This document shows positions 1-4,560 of a stretch of DNA of 25,627 nt, piece by piece. Source of the DNA: a virus. The DNA is taken from IMG/VR virus record IMGVR_UViG_3300032278_000105, positions 1 to 25,627 of that record, one strand, 5' to 3'. The notes under the pieces are model-generated. The model saw nothing but the letters and a program-made list of their open reading frames with translations. It had not been told where the DNA came from and did not search any database. Numbering within the stretch: the stretch's first letter is position 1; each line of letters starts with the position of its first letter. The position numbers were made by a program, and so were the translations under genes.

Positions 1-86
1 TCTGGATACATTTCTGCTACTTTCTTAAAGAAAGCATCCATACATAGCTGATGCTTCTCTGCTATTGCTGCTTGTGTCCATGCCAT
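1..86 (-). CDS. Small early protein, N-terminal fragment cut by the window edge
   Basis: Only the first 28 codons are inside the window; the protein begins MAWTQAAIAEKHQLC and continues into a helical-looking, charged stretch (FFKKVAEMYP). The start is supported by an AAAGGAGGTGAG ribosome binding site about eight bases upstream, the same type used by the other small minus-strand genes. A possible extended -10 promoter lies just upstream (124-132), so this gene may head its own transcript after the noncoding gap. I do not recognise the family. Confidence 0.75.
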   Translation of the reverse strand, partial: MAWTQAAIAEKHQLCMDAFFKKVAEMYP

Positions 87-123
87 AGTGCCTCACCTCC
101 TTTCTAATTTCTAAATTATATTA

Positions 124-132
124 ATTGTATCA
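124..132 (-). promoter_or_regulatory. Possible extended -10 promoter of the leftmost minus-strand gene
   Basis: On the minus strand the bases read TGATACAAT, a TGn extension followed by a five-of-six match to TATAAT. Transcription would start about 30 bases before the ATG at 86, leaving room for its ribosome binding site. No good -35 box sits at 16-18 bases, although TTGGCA lies closer in. The surroundings are AT-rich, so a chance match is possible. Confidence 0.3.
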
Positions 133-295
133 TAAAGAAGATGCCAAGTATACTTATTTGTTCAATAGTATTGGCCTCGATCAATATCTTTTGTTCCACC
201 AATATATTACCAATAATTACATAAGACGTTATCACATAATACTTTGGCAGTCCGTTTAGAAAAAGATATTGGGCTATTGGCTATGTACGCTCCAA

Positions 296-312
296 TTTTT
301 TTTTTTTTTTTT
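296..312. repeat. Homopolymer run of 17 T
   Basis: Seventeen consecutive T on the plus strand. It is immediately preceded by a weak hairpin (ATTGG/CCAAT arms with an 11-base loop), so it has the shape of a plus-strand intrinsic terminator. No plus-strand gene ends here, so a structural or replication role, or simple slippage, is as likely. Confidence 0.8.
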
Positions 313-382
313 GGTTTTCCATATATACTAATAGGCCAATACCGAGATCCATTTCGGGACCTATTTGACCAGCGTGAGAAAA

Positions 383-540
383 CGTACACTTGTTGGGCCG
401 CCAGCCCTGGCCCAAGGCCGTGTAGGCTCCAGCACCTCGGAGTGTATGTCCAGGCGCTTGGCTGGCTCGGGCGGGGATAGAATGAGAATAGACTCCGGGC
501 CTCCGAACTTAATCGGCTGCAGTCTACAGACTACCGTGTT
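383..540. ncRNA. GC-rich hairpin-rich segment, candidate structured RNA
   Basis: This block is visibly much richer in G and C than the AT-rich genome around it and has no supported coding frame. It contains several possible helices: TTGGGCC (393-399) with GGCCCAA (409-415); GCCAGCC (400-406) with GGCTGGC (460-466); an 8-bp pairing of CTCGGAGT with ACTCCGGG, one pair being a G-T wobble; CCGA/TCGG; and AGTCT/AGACT. Some of these exclude each other. I found no tRNA T-arm and no recognisable RNase P, 4.5S, tmRNA or group I intron core. The transcribed strand is unknown. A replication origin or a packaging-related site would also fit. Confidence 0.3.
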
Positions 541-559
541 ACTCGATCAGGTACTAGAA

Positions 560-589
560 GACCTAGGACTCTTCCCTGAGTCCTAGGTC
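560..589 (-). terminator. Perfect 12-bp hairpin after the minus-strand operon
   Basis: The arms GACCTAGGACTC (560-571) and GAGTCCTAGGTC (578-589) pair perfectly around a 6-base loop. The hairpin begins nine bases past the stop codon of the last gene of the minus-strand operon. No U-tract follows in either direction, so it may be an RNA-processing or mRNA-protecting hairpin instead of a classic intrinsic terminator. Confidence 0.55.
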
Positions 590-597
590 CAAACTAC

Positions 598-1209
598 CTA
601 CCGAGCGTCAAACAGCTCAGTATCCACATCAGCTTTCGCTCTCTGATCTGGATTTGCATAGTAGTTCATGATATCTACTATACGAGCATGTTTCACTGCA
701 CGATCACCAGACTTGTACTTCGTTCTACCGAAAGTCATGGCGTAATCATTATCGTCGTCTAATAGACGGTCGATAATCGGAGCTGAGTCATGCAGCTCTC
801 TATCAGGATACTCTTCAGTCTCCTGACGTACTGACTGCATGATCATCTGCATCTGAGGAGGAGCAGACGATTCCTTAATCTGCTTCTTACTCATAACACA
901 ACTCCACTTCTTGGTGCACACCTTCGCACCACTCTTCTTCGGTTTCAGAAGAGCTTCGTACTCAGCCTTGGTCAGAGTGACCGTAGCTGATGCTGCAGCG
1001 TTACTTTTCACAGTAACCTCCTTGTTGGAGTTATCCTTGGCAGTATTGCCAAGAACTTTGGATAACGAAGATTTTACACTTTTCATTTTACTTCTCCTTG
1101 TTAAAGTTATTGTTAAGTTATATCCAACAAGTATTGTCCAGGCCTCACCCCCTTTCCAGGCTTTCCAACCAGTGGGCGCTCTTCTAAACGTCCATACTAA
1201 GGTTTGCAT
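598..1209 (-). CDS. Early protein of unknown function with two possible in-frame starts (203 or 162 aa)
   Basis: The reading frame is open from an ATG at 1209 and again contains an ATG at 1086 (residue 42). Both starts are preceded by almost the same ribosome binding site, AACAAGGAG, at good spacing. The short form starts MKSVKSSLSKVLG and is mostly hydrophilic: an Asn/Ala/Thr-rich part, a Lys-rich part with two Cys (about residues 57 and 63 of the short form), then an acidic DDDNDYAMTF region. The 41-residue extension of the long form is unusual, with four Trp. I do not recognise a family. It is the last gene before the 12-bp hairpin. The 162-aa form is the safer annotation; the long form is given because its start signal is equally good. 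Confidence 0.7.
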   Translation of the reverse strand: MQTLVWTFRRAPTGWKAWKGGEAWTILVGYNLTITLTRRSKMKSVKSSLSKVLGNTAKDNSNKEVTVKSNAAASATVTLTKAEYEALLKPKKSGAKVCTKKWSCVMSKKQIKESSAPPQMQMIMQSVRQETEEYPDRELHDSAPIIDRLLDDDNDYAMTFGRTKYKSGDRAVKHARIVDIMNYYANPDQRAKADVDTELFDAR

Positions 1210-1229
1210 TTTCTACTCCTTGTTAAGGG

Positions 1230-1469
1230 TTATCTACATCTACACATGTTACAGCGACAAGCAGAAACATGCTTGACAACATACGAGTCAATTCCTTCAT
1301 ATGTAGCTTCTACTTTGAGATACATCATATTCCCATCATTATTAACTACAATACGACGAATTACTCTGCTGTTCAAGAGATCAGACACAGCTTCACATAG
1401 AAGCTTAGCCTTGTCGCCTTTTAACCCACTCTTCTTACTGAAGAGCTTGTTACAAACAGGACAATTCAT
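1230..1469 (-). CDS. Small Cys-rich, probable zinc-binding protein (79 aa)
   Basis: It starts MNCPVCNKLF and ends in a Cys cluster, ACRCNMCRCR, just before the stop. The N-terminal CPVC knuckle plus the C-terminal cluster suggests one or more metal sites formed by the two ends of the chain. The ATG at 1469 is chosen because AAAGGAG precedes it by a normal distance; an upstream ATG at 1517 in the same frame has no such site. The middle part looks like a small beta-rich domain (VIRRIVVNNDGNMMYLKVEA). Phages often encode such small zinc-ribbon proteins to bind host factors, but no specific function can be assigned here. Confidence 0.75.
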   Translation of the reverse strand: MNCPVCNKLFSKKSGLKGDKAKLLCEAVSDLLNSRVIRRIVVNNDGNMMYLKVEATYEGIDSYVVKHVSACRCNMCRCR

Positions 1470-1529
1470 ATTTATTCTCCTTTCTTTAGTATTTTTACTG
1501 CTCAGCGTATCGATCAACGCCTAAAGAGA

Positions 1530-1694
1530 TTAGTTACCGTACATTCTCACTAAATCGTTCTCTTTCCAATTTAGTGCTTCAATCTGCAACTTAATAGCAG
1601 CAGCGTTTTCAGGATAACGCTTCAACTGTTTCTTAAGTCGCAACCTCTGCTTCTGGAGCTTCTTAATCTTCCAGCGCATAATTGAACTAGTCAT
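1530..1694 (-). CDS. Small basic helical protein (54 aa)
   Basis: It starts MTSSIMRWKIKKLQ. Residues about 7-27 are strongly basic and heptad-like (Lys/Arg/Leu/Gln), followed by a second helix to the end (MYGN). The start is fixed by AAAGGAGGTGAAATAG directly upstream. The composition suggests a short coiled coil or a nucleic-acid-binding peptide; this is inference only. Its leader is almost the same as that of the next upstream gene, which starts at 1920. Confidence 0.75.
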   Translation of the reverse strand: MTSSIMRWKIKKLQKQRLRLKKQLKRYPENAAAIKLQIEALNWKENDLVRMYGN

Positions 1695-1728
1695 CTATTT
1701 CACCTCCTTTCAGTGGATTTAGTTCATA

Positions 1729-1920
1729 CTACCGTGTGAGATGTAACCTATCTTCTTCAGATAGTGTCACAGTGATCTTAACAACCTCTTCTCCGCTCTG
1801 TTTACAATCATGGATAGCGTTGATAAGACTGTCTTCAATCATCTGTCCGATTGGTGCACCTTCACGTACGAGACGCGCAGGTACTTTAATCGTCCTTTGC
1901 AGTACTTGTTCTATAATCAT
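1729..1920 (-). CDS. Small early protein of unknown function (63 aa)
   Basis: It starts MIIEQVLQRTIKVPARLV and contains a helix (GQMIEDSLINAIHDCKQ) followed by a beta-like end (EEVVKITVTLSEED). The start at 1920 is supported by AAAGGAGGTGATATAG. The size and strand/helix/strand look resemble small DNA- or protein-binding phage factors, but I recognise no family. It lies in the minus-strand run of tiny genes, 34 bases from the next gene. Confidence 0.75.
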   Translation of the reverse strand: MIIEQVLQRTIKVPARLVREGAPIGQMIEDSLINAIHDCKQSGEEVVKITVTLSEEDRLHLTR

Positions 1921-1955
1921 CTATATCACCTCCTTTCAATTGGATTTAACTCACC

Positions 1956-2075
1956 TTACTTCTTATGCTTCTTCTCTATGTATGCAGCTATACACACCAG
2001 TATGCATGCTACCCATGCACCTGCTGCCATTGTTACTGCATACCAGAACGGGTCATGCTGTTCTGGACCTATCAT
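1956..2075 (-). CDS. Tiny single-pass membrane protein (39 aa)
   Basis: It reads MIGPEQHDPF, then a hydrophobic stretch at about residues 10-33 (with YAVTMAAGAWVACILVCIAA), then a basic tail EKKHKK. The positive-inside rule suggests the C-terminus faces the cytoplasm. AAAGGAGGTGAG precedes the ATG at 2075 at normal spacing. A role at the host inner membrane (superinfection exclusion, host takeover or lysis accessory) is possible but cannot be told from sequence alone. Confidence 0.7.
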   Translation of the reverse strand: MIGPEQHDPFWYAVTMAAGAWVACILVCIAAYIEKKHKK

Positions 2076-2204
2076 TTATCTCACCTCCTTTCTATTATCC
2101 TTGATCACACGACCATCATGGTCGGTGGTGAACAGGGGAGTAACTACGACCGATGGAGCAGGTCGTTTAAACCAATTAATAATCATACATATTGGACACT
2201 TCAT
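2076..2204 (-). CDS. Tiny CPIC-motif protein, first gene of the minus-strand operon (42 aa)
   Basis: It starts MKCPICMIINWFKRP and ends in a charged tail (DHDGRVIKDNRKEVR). The ATG at 2204 follows AATAAGGAGGTACTT, a strong ribosome binding site. The same frame stays open upstream to an ATG at 2408, but that start has no ribosome binding site and reads through the GC-rich control region. The stop falls directly before the next ATG. The N-terminal CPxC is shared with the 79-aa protein of the same operon. A single CxxC in 42 residues could bind metal only as a dimer or with a partner. Confidence 0.65.
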   Translation of the reverse strand: MKCPICMIINWFKRPAPSVVVTPLFTTDHDGRVIKDNRKEVR

Positions 2205-2234
2205 AAGTACCTCCTTATTAAGGTTAATAGTCAA

Positions 2235-2252
2235 AACACTTTTCATAGTGTT
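2235..2252. promoter_or_regulatory. Short inverted repeat upstream of the minus-strand operon
   Basis: The arms AACACT and AGTGTT are perfect and separated by six bases. The element sits about 30 bases before the first minus-strand ATG, so it could be an operator or a leader hairpin. It is short and unsupported by repeats elsewhere. Confidence 0.3.
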
Positions 2253-2313
2253 CTGTTTTAAAGGGCCCGGGGGGTAAATATTCGATCGACAAAAAACCCT
2301 TTCCCGACCCAGT

Positions 2314-2326
2314 CCCCGGATCGGGG
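2314..2326. repeat. GC-rich inverted repeat in the divergent control region
   Basis: CCCCG (2314-2318) and CGGGG (2322-2326) flank three bases. The nearby 2262-2275 stretch (GGGCCCGGGGGG) is also GC-rich, and A6 lies at 2291-2296. The region separates leftward early genes from rightward late genes. No clean terminator can be drawn on either strand, so its role is open. Confidence 0.45.
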
Positions 2327-2361
2327 GTAAAAATCCAAAATATCTGATTAACAAAAAAAGG

Positions 2362-2390
2362 TTTACAAACATATTTTTTATATGCATAAT
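2362..2390 (+). promoter_or_regulatory. Sigma70-type promoter facing the late cluster
   Basis: TTTACA (2362-2367) and CATAAT (2385-2390) each match the host consensus at five of six bases and are separated by exactly 17 bases in an AT-rich stretch. Transcription would start near 2396-2398, on top of an in-frame ATG at 2397 of the first plus-strand gene. Confidence 0.6.
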
Positions 2391-2855
2391 CAATCGATGG
2401 CTATGCAAGAAGTAGGAAAGAAAACAGGAAAAAAAAGAGTAGAGATTGTTAGGAAAATCCTTGAGGATATGGACTGTGATCCGTTTAAAGGGCTTGCTGA
2501 GATTTGTACTAGGAAAATTAAAGGTTCAAAGGACTATTTCTACGGACCTGAAATCAGAATCCCCTGTCTTAAGGAGTTGGCAGCCTATGTCGCTCCCAAA
2601 CTCAGATCTATGGAAGTTAGTGTTGACCCCAATGGAGGAAATCTCGGTTTTCAAATCATCCAATTTGGAGAAATAACAGATGGCAATAGTGCTAGGAACA
2701 ATACACAACACATCGAAGGCGGTGGACACGGATCTGTTCAGCTCCCCGTTCACGTACACAGCTCCGACGGAAGTGAGACCGGCTCCGATGAAAAAGATCA
2801 TAATCCAGGTAGCAGTGGCGACGGGGGGATCAAACCTAAGAGCATTGATAGGTGA
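2382..2855 (+). CDS. Putative small terminase subunit (up to 157 aa)
   Basis: The core (about residues 18-80) contains ILEDMDCDPFKGLAEI and later LKELAAYVAPKLRSMEVS. This fits the pattern DP-x-x-G-x-A ... L-x-x-Y-V-A-P-K seen in small terminase-like proteins of podoviruses, and the large terminase lies two genes downstream. The first ATG (2382) overlaps the predicted -10 box, so the true start is more likely ATG 2397 or 2403; no Shine-Dalgarno site is visible for any of them, which suggests a leaderless message. The last 58 codons overlap the next gene in another frame and encode a hydrophilic, Gly/Ser/Asp/His-rich tail that is probably disordered. Function is inferred from motif and position. 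Confidence 0.5.
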   Translation: MHNQSMAMQEVGKKTGKKRVEIVRKILEDMDCDPFKGLAEICTRKIKGSKDYFYGPEIRIPCLKELAAYVAPKLRSMEVSVDPNGGNLGFQIIQFGEITDGNSARNNTQHIEGGGHGSVQLPVHVHSSDGSETGSDEKDHNPGSSGDGGIKPKSIDR

Positions 2856-3036
2856 CGGTTCGACAGTTGAAACAGTTATACTCGGAACTTTGACAACGGC
2901 TCAAGTCGTTTACAATTTCGAATTGTTATGGCGTTCAGGTGACACGGTCGATTTGCAGTATAACGGAATCAGCGGTCCAATGGACGTTAACATGAAAGTC
3001 CTTCAATCAGACGATATTCAAATTTATGGCGGATAG
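2680..3036 (+). CDS. Small beta-rich virion-like protein overlapping the previous gene (118 aa)
   Basis: It starts MAIVLGTIHNTSKAVDT and is preceded by GGAGAAATAACAG, a good ribosome binding site, so the start inside the previous gene is well supported. The sequence looks like a beta-sandwich (IIIQVAVATGGSN, ...VVYNFELLWRSGDTVDLQY...), similar in style to small virion or decoration proteins of other podoviruses, but I cannot name a family. Its reading frame is +1 to the upstream gene, with a 176-base overlap. It overlaps the large terminase start by 11 bases. Confidence 0.7.
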   Translation: MAIVLGTIHNTSKAVDTDLFSSPFTYTAPTEVRPAPMKKIIIQVAVATGGSNLRALIGDGSTVETVILGTLTTAQVVYNFELLWRSGDTVDLQYNGISGPMDVNMKVLQSDDIQIYGG

Positions 3037-4345
3037 AACACAGGTCCCCGTTGACTGGGTGCCTCGTGAATATCAGTTGCCACTATTTCAATACTTACAG
3101 GCAGGTGGAAAGCGGGCAGCATGTGTGTGGCATCGTCGTGCGGGAAAAGATTTAACAGGTTTAAATTGGATTGCAGTATGTAGTATAATGAGGCCGGGAT
3201 TGTATTGGCATTTGTTTCCGACATATAATCAGGGGAGAAAAATTGCTTGGGAGGGAATGACAAAAGAAGGTCGTAAGTTTATTGATCATTTTCCTAATGG
3301 AAATATCGATGGACAACCGAATAATACAGAAATGCGGATCAAGTTTAAAACTGGATCTGTATATCAAGTGGTCGGGAGTGATAATCCTGATAGGCTGGTT
3401 GGTGCTAATCCTGTGGGTGTTATTTTATCCGAGTATAGTTTACAAGATCCAAGAGCTTGGGATTATATAAGACCTATTTTATTAGAGAATGAGGGATGGG
3501 CAGTTTTTCTTTATACTCCTCGTGGAAGGAATCATGGATATACTTTACTTAAAAATGCACAAAAATCCGCAAAATGGTTTAGTCAAGTTCTTTCTGTATC
3601 TGAAACAAAGGCAGTTAAAAGCGAAGCAATCGATGAAGAGCGCGAAGCAGGAATGCCTGAGGAGCTTATTCAGCAGGAATTTTATTGTTCATTCGATGCA
3701 GCGTTAGTAGGAGCTTATTATGGTACTGCTATGGAGGTGGCACTCAAGGCAAACCGAATTGGCGCTTTTCCTTACGACAGTCAACTTGTGGTTCATACAG
3801 CGTGGGATCTTGGTGTAGGTGATCAGACAGTAATTATTTTTTACCAAGTCTCAATGGGACAAATACGTATAATCGATTGTTACAGTAATTCAGGAGAGGG
3901 TTTAGCATTTTACGTAAACAAATTAAGGTCTGAACATCGGTCATTATATTCTTATGGAAACCATTATGCACCTCACGATATTCAAGCAAGGGATTTATCA
4001 ACCGGTCGGACTCGATTAGAGACAGCAGGTAAATTAGGTTTACGTTTTAGAGTTGTTCCAAAAGTTTCTATTGAGGATGGAATTGAAGCAGTACGTTCTA
4101 TAATGTCGAGGATATACTGGAATGAAGACAAAAATACGGAGCATCTTATTGAGGCGGGTAGACAATATAGAAAAGATTGGGATGATAAAAAGAGATGTTT
4201 TAGTGATAAACCTTATCACGATTGGACTAGTGATTTCATGGATGCTTTACGTTATTTAGCTTTATCGATAAAACGAGAAGATTCTCGAAGGAAACCTTTA
4301 CCAACACACGCCGAGAGCGATTATCCAATTTTAGGAGAACACTAA
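3026..4345 (+). CDS. Terminase large subunit (ATPase and nuclease, 439 aa)
   Basis: This is the DNA-packaging motor, which docks on the portal, pumps DNA with ATP and cuts concatemers. The ATPase part shows a Walker A-like HRRAGKD (residues 36-42), a Walker B-like GVILSEY (131-137, with Glu136 as the likely catalytic acid; Ser replaces the more usual Asp before it) and a coupling motif YTPRG (163-167). The nuclease part shows acidic residues in HTAWDLGVGD (Asp261 and Asp266), PHD (Asp318) and TSDFMDAL (Asp403 and Asp406), the RNase H-like pattern of phage terminases. Length is slightly short but complete. The start has no clear Shine-Dalgarno site and overlaps the previous gene by 11 bases, suggesting coupling. 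Confidence 0.95.
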   Translation: MADRTQVPVDWVPREYQLPLFQYLQAGGKRAACVWHRRAGKDLTGLNWIAVCSIMRPGLYWHLFPTYNQGRKIAWEGMTKEGRKFIDHFPNGNIDGQPNNTEMRIKFKTGSVYQVVGSDNPDRLVGANPVGVILSEYSLQDPRAWDYIRPILLENEGWAVFLYTPRGRNHGYTLLKNAQKSAKWFSQVLSVSETKAVKSEAIDEEREAGMPEELIQQEFYCSFDAALVGAYYGTAMEVALKANRIGAFPYDSQLVVHTAWDLGVGDQTVIIFYQVSMGQIRIIDCYSNSGEGLAFYVNKLRSEHRSLYSYGNHYAPHDIQARDLSTGRTRLETAGKLGLRFRVVPKVSIEDGIEAVRSIMSRIYWNEDKNTEHLIEAGRQYRKDWDDKKRCFSDKPYHDWTSDFMDALRYLALSIKREDSRRKPLPTHAESDYPILGEH

Positions 4346-4560
4346 TGGGTGGAGCACCAAGAATGCCTGCGCCTCCTCCTCCGCCTCCTGCGCCAATAGC
4401 AGAGACGGATCCTGGGATCGAAGCAGCAAAACAAAAAGAACTTACGCGGTTAGCAGCTCGTAAAACATCTCAAGATACTATAATGACTGGAATGACTTCA
4501 GGCGGATTTTTAGATGAATCTGATCCATCATTAATGAAAACTAAACTTGGTGGCGCTTAA
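4345..4560 (+). CDS. Proline-rich small virion-associated protein (71 aa)
   Basis: It starts MGGAPRMPAPPPPPPAP, followed by a helix (EAAKQKELTRLAARKTSQ) and a C-terminal SLMKTKLGG. Small proteins with this architecture (MGG, polyproline, Ala/Arg helix, KTLLG-like end) are common beside the portal or internal-protein genes in podoviruses, and I infer a minor virion role. It starts in a TAATG overlap with the terminase stop and ends in another TAATG overlap with the portal gene, so the three are probably translated together. Confidence 0.7.
   Translation: MGGAPRMPAPPPPPPAPIAETDPGIEAAKQKELTRLAARKTSQDTIMTGMTSGGFLDESDPSLMKTKLGGA

Larger units (their letters stand above)
87..597. other. 511-base stretch without a convincing gene
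   Basis: This gap separates the leftmost small gene from the rest of the minus-strand operon. From left to right it holds an AT-rich promoter-like part (87-260), a run of 17 T (296-312), a GC-rich hairpin-rich block (about 383-540) and a perfect 12-bp hairpin (560-589). Open frames of 60-78 codons exist here on both strands, but none has a plausible ribosome binding site or protein-like composition. Confidence 0.8.

Noticed and set aside
383-540. tRNA, tmRNA, RNase P RNA or group I intron in the GC-rich block
   Set aside because: No T-arm GTTCRA in a proper stem, no CCA-type end, and no conserved core sequences of these families could be found on either strand.
244-586. Open frames of 73-78 codons on the plus strand across the GC-rich block
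   Set aside because: No ribosome binding site, odd composition (Gly/Ser/Arg/Pro from GC-rich DNA), one needs a TTG start, and the poly-T run would encode a poly-Phe stretch.
911-2261. Plus-strand open frames antisense to the early operon
   Set aside because: They mirror well-supported minus-strand genes, lack ribosome binding sites, and read as hydrophobic Ser/Leu/Tyr-rich shadow sequence.
2262-2330. Intrinsic terminator in the divergent region
   Set aside because: The GC hairpin is not followed directly by a T-run on either strand; the A6 at 2291-2296 is separated by several pyrimidines, and no gene ends here.
2205-2408. N-terminal extension of the 42-aa minus-strand protein to ATG 2408
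   Set aside because: It would cross the GC-rich control region and the opposing promoter, and has no ribosome binding site; the ATG at 2204 has an excellent one.
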